Shown here: in pieces, positions 6,575-12,738 of the stretch | How the letters are laid out: each line of letters starts with the position of its first letter | Numbering within the stretch: the first letter of the stretch is position 1 | Assembly: GCA_945827765.1 (NCBI GenBank) | Contig: CALZPS010000007.1 | Location: forward strand, 1-15,774 | DNA: 15,774 bases | Direction: 5' to 3' | From: an uncultured Lachnospiraceae bacterium | Lineage (GTDB): Bacteria > Bacillota > Clostridia > Lachnospirales > Lachnospiraceae | Notes under the pieces: model-generated | Database searches by the model: none | Told to the model about the DNA's origin: nothing | The model's input: the letters and a program-made list of their open reading frames with translations, nothing else | Made by a program: the position numbers and the translations under genes

Positions 6575-7438
6575 ATGTTAGTATCAGCAAAAGAAATGCT
6601 TCAGAAAGCGAAAGCTGGCCACTATGCAGTAGGACAGTTCAATATCAACAACCTGGAGTGGACGAAAGCCATCCTGACAACAGCGCAGGAGTGCAATTCC
6701 CCGGTTATCCTCGGCGTATCCGAAGGTGCAGGAAAGTACATGGCAGGCTACAAGACTGTAGTTGGCATGGTAAATGGCATGATTGAAGAGTTGGGAATTA
6801 CCGTTCCGGTTGCGCTGCATCTTGATCATGGCACATATGACGGATGCCTGAAATGTGTAGAGGCAGGATTCTCATCCATCATGTTTGACGGTTCCCATTA
6901 TCCGATTGAAGAAAATGTGGAAAAGACGAAAGAACTGGTGAAAATAGTGGCAGAGAACGGCATGTCCCTTGAGGCAGAAGTAGGTGCAATCGGCGGAGAA
7001 GAAGACGGGGTTGTCGGCAGAGGTGAGTGCGCAGATCCACAGGAATGCAAGATGATTGCAGACCTTGGCATTGATTTTCTGGCAGCAGGCATCGGTAACA
7101 TCCACGGTAAATATCCGGCAAACTGGGAAGGATTAAGCTTTGAAACACTGGATGCAATCCAGCAGCTTACAGGCGATATGCCGCTTGTTCTTCACGGTGG
7201 TACAGGTATTCCGGAAGATATGATCAAGAAAGCAATCGACCTCGGTGTAGCGAAGATTAATGTAAATACAGAGTGCCAGCTTTCTTTCGCAGCTGCTACC
7301 CGTGAATATGTAGAGGCAGGAAAGGATCTGGAAGGCAAAGGTTATGACCCGAGAAAATTGTTGAAACCGGGTTATGAGGCAATCAAAGAGACCGTTAAGA
7401 CCAAAATGGAATTGTTCGGTTCTGTAGGAAAGGCGTAA
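6575..7438 (+). CDS. fba: Class II fructose-1,6-bisphosphate aldolase
   Basis: This zinc-dependent cytoplasmic enzyme splits fructose-1,6-bisphosphate into dihydroxyacetone phosphate and glyceraldehyde-3-phosphate in glycolysis, and the reverse in gluconeogenesis. It has 287 residues, as in the short Gram-positive type. VGQFNINNLEW is at 19-29. HLDHG (82-86) contains the catalytic Asp84 and Zn ligand His85. FDGSHYPIEEN (104-114) and EAEVGAIGGEEDG (133-145) follow. GIGNIHGKYP has Zn ligand His177, LHGGTGIP has His207, and KINVNTECQ (228-235) binds phosphate. The start has a strong GGAGGAG site 7-8 bases upstream. It has its own promoter (6482-6510) and a hairpin after it, so it is probably monocistronic. 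Related tagatose/ketose-bisphosphate aldolases share these motifs, but the closest pattern is glycolytic Fba. Confidence 0.95.
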   Translation: MLVSAKEMLQKAKAGHYAVGQFNINNLEWTKAILTTAQECNSPVILGVSEGAGKYMAGYKTVVGMVNGMIEELGITVPVALHLDHGTYDGCLKCVEAGFSSIMFDGSHYPIEENVEKTKELVKIVAENGMSLEAEVGAIGGEEDGVVGRGECADPQECKMIADLGIDFLAAGIGNIHGKYPANWEGLSFETLDAIQQLTGDMPLVLHGGTGIPEDMIKKAIDLGVAKINVNTECQLSFAAATREYVEAGKDLEGKGYDPRKLLKPGYEAIKETVKTKMELFGSVGKA

Positions 7439-7444
7439 GCATCG

Positions 7445-7480
7445 TGGGGTCAAAATGTATTGACCCCAATATCTGTTTTT
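7445..7480 (+). terminator. Probable terminator of fba
   Basis: TGGGGTCA (7445-7452) pairs perfectly with TGACCCCA (7461-7468) around an eight-base loop. The T-run (7476-7480) begins seven bases after the stem, so the terminator is weaker than the textbook form. Confidence 0.6.
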
Positions 7481-7507
7481 CCATAAAGAATTTTTTAATA
7501 AAATTAC

Positions 7508-7536
7508 TTGCCTTTTTTCAAAGATTGAGTTATACT
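7508..7536 (+). promoter_or_regulatory. Promoter of glnN
   Basis: TTGCCT (7508-7513), 17-base spacer, TATACT (7531-7536). Start expected near 7543. The leader to the ATG at 7656 is then about 113 bases and begins almost directly with a strong hairpin. Confidence 0.7.
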
Positions 7537-7555
7537 AGCTGACGTAGATACGAAC

Positions 7556-7591
7556 AAGGGCGTTCCAAGACAGCTTGGAGTGCCCTTTCTT
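7556..7591 (+). promoter_or_regulatory. Terminator-like hairpin in the glnN leader (candidate attenuator)
   Basis: A 14-bp stem (7556-7569 with 7574-7587, including G.U and U.G wobbles in the middle) closes on a four-base loop ACAG. The tail is TTTCTTTA. It lies between the glnN promoter and its ribosome binding site, so if it terminates it would block glnN unless something prevents it from folding. I see no good alternative pairing and no second hairpin upstream. Confidence 0.6.
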
Positions 7592-7655
7592 TATAACTAT
7601 CATGTAGGAATTCATTGTTCGGTCACAGAAATATTGAAGAGAGAGGATGAAATTT

Positions 7656-9770
7656 ATGAGCACAGAGAAATTCAATGTTGCAGATATCTTTGGAGAAAAT
7701 GTCTTCAATGATACCGTTATGCAGGCGCGTCTGCCGAAGAAGGTATATAAGAATTTGAAGAAGACAATTGAAGAGGGAAAGGAACTGGATCTTGAGACAG
7801 CTGACGTCATTGCACACGAGATGAAAGAGTGGGCGATTGAAAAAGGTGCTACACACTATACGCACTGGTTTTTGCCGTTGACAGGTGTCACCGCAGAGAA
7901 ACACGACTCCTTTATTTCCGCACCATTGCCGAGCGGTAAGGTTCTGATGAGTTTTTCAGGTAAAGAATTGATTAAAGGTGAACCGGATGCATCTTCCTTC
8001 CCGTCAGGCGGACTTCGGGCAACATTTGAAGCAAGAGGATATACAGCATGGGATTGTACTTCTCCGGCATTTGTCAGAGAAGATGCTGCAGGTGCAACAC
8101 TTTGCATTCCGACTGCATTTTGTTCCTACACAGGAGAAGCGCTCGACCAGAAGACACCACTTTTGCGCTCCATGGAAGCAATCAATGCACAGTCACTGAG
8201 ATTGATTCGTCTCTTTGGCAATACGACATCCAAAAAGGTGACCCCGTCTGTTGGACCGGAGCAGGAATATTTCCTTGTGGATGCTGAGAAATTTGAACAA
8301 AGAAAAGATTTGATTTATACAGGACGTACTTTGTTTGGTGCGATGCCGCCGAAAGGACAGGAATTAGATGATCACTATTTCGGAACTATCCGCCAGAGAA
8401 TTGCCGCATTCATGCGGGATGTTAATATTCAGTTGTGGAAGGTGGGCGTATCTGCCAAGACACAGCATAATGAGGTGGCACCGGCACAGCATGAGCTGGC
8501 TCCGATTTATGCAGAGGCGAATGTTGCGGTAGACCACAACCAGATTGTGATGCAGACTTTGAAGAGAGTTGCCTGCCAGCATGGTATGAAGTGTCTGCTG
8601 CATGAAAAACCGTTTGCCGGAGTGAATGGTTCTGGTAAGCATAACAACTGGTCTATCACGACTGATGACGGCATCAACCTGTTAGACCCGGGCAAGACAC
8701 CACACGAGAATACACAGTTCCTTCTTGTACTGGCCTGCATTTTGAAAGCGGTAAACAAACATGCCGATTTGCTGCGTGAATCAGCAGCCGATCCGGGTAA
8801 TGACCATAGATTGGGAGCAAACGAGGCACCGCCGGCTATCATTTCCATTTTCCTCGGTGAGCAGTTGGAGGATGTGATGGAACAGTTGATTAGTACAGGA
8901 AGCGCGACTCACAGTCTGGAAGGCAGCAAGTTACATACAGGAGTTTCCTCTTTGCCTGATTTGGATAAAGATGCGACAGACCGAAACAGAACATCACCGT
9001 TTGCATTTACCGGAAACAAATTTGAGTTCCGTATGGTTGGTTCCCGTGATTCCGTCGCAAATCCGAACATCGTGTTGAACACTATCGTTGCAGAAGCATT
9101 CGCGGATGCCTGCGATGTGCTGGAAAAAGCAGATGATTTTGATTTGGCAGTACATGATTTGATTAAGACTTACATGACAGAGAACCAGAGAATCGTCTTT
9201 AATGGAAACGGTTACTCGGATGAATGGGTTGCTGAGGCAGAGAGAAGAGGTTTGCCGAACATCAAATCCATGGTGGAGGCAATTCCGGCCATCACCACAG
9301 ACAAGGCAGTGGAATTGTTTGAGCGGTTCAATGTATTTACCAAGGCAGAGTTGGAATCTCGTGCTGAGATTCAGTATGAGGCATATTCTAAAGCCATCAA
9401 TATTGAGGCCCGCACGATGATTGATATGGCAAGCAAACAGATTATCCCTGCTGTCATGGGATATACAAAGACATTGGCTGATACGATTCTGGCAGTGAAA
9501 GCGGCAGGAGCAGATGCTGAGGTACAGTCAGGAATCCTCACGGAAGTATCTACGCTGCTCAAGGAAACAAAGGCAGCTTTGGTCAGCCTGCAGGCTGTGA
9601 CAGACGAAGCGGCAGCAAAAGAAGAAGGAGCGGTAGCTGCAAACTATTATCACGACACCGTAGTTCCTGCAATGGCAGCACTTCGTGCCCCGGTTGATAA
9701 ACTGGAAATGATCGTGGATAAGGAAGCATGGCCGATGCCGTCTTATGGAGATTTGATTTTTGAAGTCTAA
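7656..9770 (+). CDS. glnN: Type III glutamine synthetase (GlnN)
   Basis: This large glutamine synthetase makes glutamine from glutamate, ammonia and ATP in the cytoplasm, the main entry of ammonium into metabolism. The protein has 704 residues, matching type III enzymes (about 700, against about 440-470 for type I). Visible motifs: THWFLPLTG then AEKHDSF (69-86), the metal/ATP motif [10 protein letters not shown] (200-209), [13 protein letters not shown] (271-283), the Gly/Asn loop [10 protein letters not shown] (324-333), and [20 protein letters not shown] with the ATP-binding arginines. The C-terminal ~100 residues are helical and Ala-rich. An in-frame ATG at 7647 lies inside the Shine-Dalgarno region; the ATG at 7656 is nine bases after GAGAGG and gives the usual [13 protein letters not shown] start. 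It is monocistronic with its own promoter and leader hairpin. Confidence 0.96.
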   Translation: MSTEKFNVADIFGENVFNDTVMQARLPKKVYKNLKKTIEEGKELDLETADVIAHEMKEWAIEKGATHYTHWFLPLTGVTAEKHDSFISAPLPSGKVLMSFSGKELIKGEPDASSFPSGGLRATFEARGYTAWDCTSPAFVREDAAGATLCIPTAFCSYTGEALDQKTPLLRSMEAINAQSLRLIRLFGNTTSKKVTPSVGPEQEYFLVDAEKFEQRKDLIYTGRTLFGAMPPKGQELDDHYFGTIRQRIAAFMRDVNIQLWKVGVSAKTQHNEVAPAQHELAPIYAEANVAVDHNQIVMQTLKRVACQHGMKCLLHEKPFAGVNGSGKHNNWSITTDDGINLLDPGKTPHENTQFLLVLACILKAVNKHADLLRESAADPGNDHRLGANEAPPAIISIFLGEQLEDVMEQLISTGSATHSLEGSKLHTGVSSLPDLDKDATDRNRTSPFAFTGNKFEFRMVGSRDSVANPNIVLNTIVAEAFADACDVLEKADDFDLAVHDLIKTYMTENQRIVFNGNGYSDEWVAEAERRGLPNIKSMVEAIPAITTDKAVELFERFNVFTKAELESRAEIQYEAYSKAINIEARTMIDMASKQIIPAVMGYTKTLADTILAVKAAGADAEVQSGILTEVSTLLKETKAALVSLQAVTDEAAAKEEGAVAANYYHDTVVPAMAALRAPVDKLEMIVDKEAWPMPSYGDLIFEV

Positions 9771-9837
9771 ATTCAACGAATGATAAGTGGATATAGTTGA
9801 ATGAGAAGAAACATGCTTTGCGAGTTCTGTTCACGTA

Positions 9838-9874
9838 AAAAATGCAGTGGGTATTTTAGGCTCACTGCATTTTT
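9838..9874 (+). terminator. Terminator of glnN
   Basis: AAAAATGCAGTG (9838-9849) pairs with CACTGCATTTTT (9863-9874) as a 12-bp stem with a 13-base loop. The last bases of the 3' arm (9869-9874) are also the first bases of the next inverted repeat, so the two hairpins cannot both form fully. Confidence 0.8.
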
Positions 9875-9911
9875 GTCATATAGGAAATATCGTTTCCTAT
9901 ATGACAAAAAT
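9869..9911. repeat. Perfect 19-bp inverted repeat, bidirectional hairpin
   Basis: 9869-9887 and 9893-9911 are exact reverse complements with a five-base loop TATCG. The outer ends are A+T5 and A5+T, the inner part is GTCATATAGGAAA. As DNA it could form a cruciform, and as RNA a terminator-like hairpin on either strand. It lies between convergent glnN and tspO. It also resembles mobile-repeat (REP/MITE-like) structures, but only one copy is in the window. Confidence 0.75.
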
Positions 9912-9978
9912 CCTCCGGGGGAGGGTGCACTGCGGCGAATCGGAATTATGCCGTTAAAGCGACCCGACGCAGGCGGAA

Positions 9979-9996
9979 AATCTCGCAAGCGAGATT
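9979..9996. terminator. Small palindrome, possible tspO-side terminator
   Basis: AATCTCG (9979-9985) and CGAGATT (9990-9996) form a 7-bp stem with a CAAG loop. On the minus strand it is followed by TTTTCC. It lies about 50 bases past the tspO stop. 9912-9978 is a GC-richer stretch in which I see no gene or signal. Confidence 0.4.
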
Positions 9997-10032
9997 CTTC
10001 GTTCTATAAAATGTGTGGCACAACGTCAAAGT

Positions 10033-10077
10033 AAATCTGATTTTTTTCAATGATTCAGGAAAAAAATCCCCAGATTT
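10033..10077 (-). terminator. Hairpin spanning the tspO stop codon
   Basis: AAATCTG plus ATTTTTTTC (10033-10048) pairs with GAAAAAAAT (10059-10067) and CAGATTT (10071-10077), with a CCC bulge and a ten-base loop. It covers the last codons and stop of tspO. On the minus strand the downstream bases are only moderately T-rich, so its terminator role is tentative. Confidence 0.45.
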
Positions 10078-10529
10078 AAATAAACGGCAAAGCTCAGCCA
10101 GAGCAGATAGGGAATCTGCAAAAGTCCCGCCAGCGGGAATATGAGGTAAAATGCCTGAATCATCTGAAAAACAGTATACCAGAGTAAAAGCAGAATCAGC
10201 AGAGCGAAGAGCGGTGATTGAAAATTAAAAAATACGATCGGCCACAGAAAATTTAAAAATAGTTGTAGAGCAAAGAGGGAAAGTGCGCTTTTTCGCTGTG
10301 GAGAAATGGACACACTGACAAGACACGAACTGATCCCCATCAAGACATAGAGTATCGTCCAGACAATCGGGAAAAGCCATGCAGGCGGAGCAAGAGGCGG
10401 ATGTGTGTATTGTTGATATAACGGCAGAGAATTGCGGATCAGAAGTGCTGCCAGAGCGCCCACGGCCAACGGGATGGCGAGAAAAAGGAGCTGCTGCGGT
10501 TTGAAATTAGCTTTAAAGTTGGTTTTCAT
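10047..10529 (-). CDS. tspO: TspO/MBR-family membrane protein
   Basis: This 160-residue integral membrane protein belongs to the TspO (translocator protein, peripheral benzodiazepine receptor) family. Bacterial members bind porphyrins and are tied to stress and tetrapyrrole handling, but their exact activity is debated. The five expected hydrophobic helices are visible. The family signatures are HPPLAPPAWLFPIVWTILYV (43-62), FLNFLWPIVFFNFQSP (91-106) with its conserved Asn and Trp, LLLWYTV (114-120) and the C-terminal PYLLWLSFAVYLN (140-152). A longer in-frame extension exists upstream, but GGAGG (plus 10535-10539) five bases ahead of the ATG at 10529 fixes this start. It is divergent from the MerR-type gene; the two promoters are back to back, so the MerR protein is a good candidate regulator. 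Confidence 0.93.
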   Translation of the reverse strand: MKTNFKANFKPQQLLFLAIPLAVGALAALLIRNSLPLYQQYTHPPLAPPAWLFPIVWTILYVLMGISSCLVSVSISPQRKSALSLFALQLFLNFLWPIVFFNFQSPLFALLILLLLWYTVFQMIQAFYLIFPLAGLLQIPYLLWLSFAVYLNLGIFFLNH

Positions 10530-10579
10530 GAGAACCTCCGAGAAATGTCTATGGAATAGTTTATGCGTGTTATAATCGT

Positions 10580-10608
10580 GTATAACTAATAATATGAATT
10601 TTTTGCAA
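10580..10608 (-). promoter_or_regulatory. Likely tspO promoter
   Basis: Minus strand: TTGCAA (plus 10603-10608), 17-base spacer, TTATAC (plus 10580-10585). Its -35 box ends six bases from the -35 box of the divergent merR promoter. Confidence 0.6.
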
Positions 10609-10614
10609 AAACAC

Positions 10615-10645
10615 TTGACTTTCCCCTTTATGGAACGTGTATACC
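10615..10645 (+). promoter_or_regulatory. MerR-type promoter with a 19-base spacer
   Basis: TTGACT (10615-10620) and TATACC (10640-10645) are separated by 19 bases, longer than the usual 17 and typical of promoters that MerR proteins activate by untwisting DNA. The spacer carries an imperfect dyad TTCC (10621-10624) and GGAA (10632-10635). From the likely start near 10652 the leader is about 150 bases. 10655-10802 holds a small hairpin (10726-10739) and no convincing gene. Confidence 0.6.
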
Positions 10646-10802
10646 AGAGGTGAGATGACTGGTGAGGATGGTCAGAGAGGACAAACAGCGAAGACGACCT
10701 ACGGGAACACTCCGCGTGGATGCCCTGCGGCAGTCCGCAAAGATAAGGACATCTCAGAAGAAAGACAGATACAGCATTTGGAAACGGCAGGAGGTGGCAG
10801 AC

Positions 10803-11453
10803 ATGAGAATCAATGAAGTAGAGCAGTTGGTGGATATTACCAAAAAGAACATCCGCTTTTATGAGGAACAGGGACTTTTGAACCCCGCTCGCAACGAGGT
10901 GAATCGTTACCGGGAATATACAGAAGAGGATGTGGCGGCTTTGCAGAAAATTAAACTGTTCCGCAAATTGAATGTTCCTATCAGTGAAATCCGCCGGATG
11001 CAGAGCGAACAGCTCCCGTTGGAGGATTGCCTGAAACGCCATATCATCACATTGGAACGTGAGGCAAAAAGTGTAGCTGAGATGAAGGCACTTTGCAATG
11101 AGATGATACAGCAGGGCGAGCAGTTTTATCAGATGGATGTCAATGTGTATCTGCAGAAAATGGAACAGATGGAGAAAGGAGGTATTGTGTTCGTGGACGC
11201 AAAACGCGCAGACAAGAAATCAAGAAAAAAACAGGCTGTCGTGGCAGGAATGATTATGATCATTCTTATGGTAATCATAATCGGGCTGTTCGCCTACTGT
11301 ACATGGGGGCTGACCGAAGACCCGATGCCAGTTGGATTATTTTGGGGATTCAGCCTGCCGTTGATTGCAGTTGTGGCGGGGGTCATTCTGGTGATGAGAG
11401 AAAGAATGAAAGAGATTGAGAGAGGAGAAATATATGAAGCTACTAAATATTGA
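10803..11453 (+). CDS. MerR-family regulator with two C-terminal transmembrane segments
   Basis: This 216-residue protein has an N-terminal MerR winged helix-turn-helix: MRINEVEQLVDITKKNIRFY (1-20), EEQGLLNPARNEVNRYREY (21-39) and the following DVAALQKIKLFRKLNVPISEI. A coiled-coil dimerisation stretch covers about 65-125. A basic linker (AKRADKKSRKKQ, 133-144) leads to two hydrophobic helices at about 145-167 and 176-198. By inference it is a membrane-anchored one-component regulator that senses a membrane or extracytoplasmic signal. There is no cysteine cluster as in metal sensors. The start is fixed by AGGAGG eight bases upstream; the frame is open to 10662 but that part has no family similarity. 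The promoter has a MerR-type 19-base spacer, so autoregulation is likely. Its 3' end overlaps the YbjQ-type gene by 20 bases. Confidence 0.9.
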   Translation: MRINEVEQLVDITKKNIRFYEEQGLLNPARNEVNRYREYTEEDVAALQKIKLFRKLNVPISEIRRMQSEQLPLEDCLKRHIITLEREAKSVAEMKALCNEMIQQGEQFYQMDVNVYLQKMEQMEKGGIVFVDAKRADKKSRKKQAVVAGMIMIILMVIIIGLFAYCTWGLTEDPMPVGLFWGFSLPLIAVVAGVILVMRERMKEIERGEIYEATKY

Positions 11454-11745
11454 TTATATACCGGGAAAAGAAATCGAACCGCTTGAGGTCGTGAAAGGAA
11501 CGATCGTACTGACAAAGAATCTGGGAAAGGATTTTATGGCGGGTATGAAGACGCTGGTCGGCGGAGAACTGACCGGATACACGGAAATGTTAAATGAAGC
11601 TCGTCAGATTGCTACCAAGCGAATGGTGGACGAGGCGGAAAAACTGGAGGCAGACGCGGTTATCAATGTCCGTTACGGTTCCTCATCACTGATGCAGGGA
11701 GCGGCGGAAGTCATCGTATATGGGACAGCAGTGAAATTAAAATAA
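11434..11745 (+). CDS. YbjQ/UPF0145-family protein
   Basis: This 103-residue protein belongs to the YbjQ (UPF0145) family, small proteins of unknown function that probably form homo-oligomers. Recognisable parts are the strand VVKGTIVLTKNLGKDF (19-34), ELTGYTEMLNEARQIATKRM (45-64) and the ending ADAVINVRYGSSS...AEVIVYGTAVKLK. It has no membrane segment. The ATG at 11434 is preceded by GAGGAG and starts inside the end of the MerR gene, a 20-base overlap that points to translational coupling and a joint function. The family was once proposed to bind metals, but no function is established. Directly after its stop codon, in the same frame, begins the AraC relic. Confidence 0.88.
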   Translation: MKLLNIDYIPGKEIEPLEVVKGTIVLTKNLGKDFMAGMKTLVGGELTGYTEMLNEARQIATKRMVDEAEKLEADAVINVRYGSSSLMQGAAEVIVYGTAVKLK

Positions 11746-11814
11746 TTCAAGAAACGGTATGGAGTGACGCCGGAGGAGTGGAGGAAATCATGCAGGGAGA
11801 AAAAAGTCAGATAA
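11746..11814 (+). pseudogene. Relic of the 3' end of an AraC-family gene
   Basis: From the base after the ybjQ stop, in the ybjQ frame, the translation reads FKKRYGVTPEEWRKS followed by CREKKVR and a stop. FKKxxGxTPxxxR is the well-known closing motif of AraC-type DNA-binding domains, yet no upstream part of such a domain is present. It overlaps the first bases of the intact AraC-type gene (ATG 11790) in another frame. The intact gene ends in a similar but not identical motif (LFKKQKKIPPEQWQ), so this is not an exact duplicate of it. Confidence 0.65.
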
Positions 11815-12554
11815 AAGAAGAGCATGCCATCCAGTTTGAGCATACGGACACCTATAAGCGGTTTACACAAGGGCTGAACCGGATATGGGAGGATGCAATC
11901 TGTTCTTCCCGGGGATTCGAGCAGATTTCAAAGGATAGTTCAAAATCAATCTTGGAAGGAACCTTAGAGGGACATTCCGAAACTTCTCTTTCGGAGGATT
12001 ATCAAGACTTGTTGGAGACCATCGGCAAAGATACAGAATTGTTAAAGCTTTATACTGTATCGGGGATTACGATGGCGGCAGAATTTGGACGAAAGCAGGG
12101 AATTCCGTTGGAATGTCTGGCAGATGTAAAAAGGAAAAGTTTTCTGAGACTGGCAAAGGCTACGAATTACGAAGAGATTCAGGATGTAGGAATCGATGTG
12201 CTTAAGGAGCTGCGCAAGTGCTATGTCCGGTATTGTATGAAGGAATATTCCCATCTGATAAGAAGAGCAATAGAAACTATCCATGAAAAGCGGTTTGAAA
12301 GAATAAGCGCAGGAGCAGTGGCGGACATTATCGGTACAGACAGAGCCTATCTGTCGAAAAGATTCCGCCAGGAAACGGGATATACTTTGACGGAATATAT
12401 TCTGCGGGTAAAGATGGATACGGCTGCGGAATTGCTTGAGGGGAACGACTATTCTCTCGGAGAAATCAGCGAGATGCTGGGGTATGCCGATTATTCTTAT
12501 TTTTCCAAATTGTTTAAAAAACAAAAAAAGATACCGCCGGAGCAATGGCAGTAA
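11790..12554 (+). CDS. AraC-family transcriptional regulator
   Basis: This 254-residue protein has a C-terminal AraC/XylS double helix-turn-helix and an N-terminal half I do not recognise. The first helix-turn-helix is near 172-193 (ISAGAVADIIGTDRAYLSKRFR) and the second near 222-244 (SLGEISEMLGYADYSYFSKLFK). The protein stops at IPPEQWQ, a few residues shorter than many relatives. Residues 75-160 are helical and resemble no sugar-binding cupin. GGAGG (11780-11784) five bases before the ATG at 11790 sets the start; a GTG at 11778 is too close to its own ribosome site. No separate promoter is clear, so it may be read from the merR-ybjQ transcript. It faces a broken beta-glucosidase gene downstream, and regulation of sugar-use genes is a reasonable guess, not a demonstrated role. 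Confidence 0.87.
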   Translation: MQGEKSQIKEEHAIQFEHTDTYKRFTQGLNRIWEDAICSSRGFEQISKDSSKSILEGTLEGHSETSLSEDYQDLLETIGKDTELLKLYTVSGITMAAEFGRKQGIPLECLADVKRKSFLRLAKATNYEEIQDVGIDVLKELRKCYVRYCMKEYSHLIRRAIETIHEKRFERISAGAVADIIGTDRAYLSKRFRQETGYTLTEYILRVKMDTAAELLEGNDYSLGEISEMLGYADYSYFSKLFKKQKKIPPEQWQ

Positions 12555-12620
12555 AGAAATTGTCCTGCGCAGTGTGAAGAAAAACAAAAAGAAACTTGAA
12601 AAACAAAAATATTACAAATT

Positions 12621-12670
12621 AAAACACCTTTTGTATGTGAAAATAAATACATATAAAAGGTGTTTTCTTT
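12621..12670 (+). terminator. Terminator after the AraC-family gene
   Basis: An 18-bp stem with one G.U pair (12621-12638 with 12649-12666) closes on a ten-base loop. The ends are AAAACACCTTTT and AAAAGGTGTTTT, and the 3' side continues as TTTTCTTT. Confidence 0.88.
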
Positions 12671-12738
12671 ATTGCAAGGAAATACGGAAGCAAAATCATT
12701 TCAGACTGAACATTATGAAGAGGAAGGATGGTAAAGCA

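Noticed and set aside
7543..7655. Glutamine riboswitch before glnN
   Set aside because: Only a single simple hairpin is visible; it does not show the multi-helix cores of the known glutamine-sensing RNAs.
10662..10802. In-frame N-terminal extension of the MerR protein
   Set aside because: The extension has no similarity to MerR proteins, and the AGGAGG site fits the ATG at 10803.
10655..10816. 53-codon upstream frame overlapping the merR start, possible leader peptide
   Set aside because: It starts near the predicted transcription start with a poorly spaced ribosome site and has no feature of a regulatory leader. Coincidence cannot be excluded.
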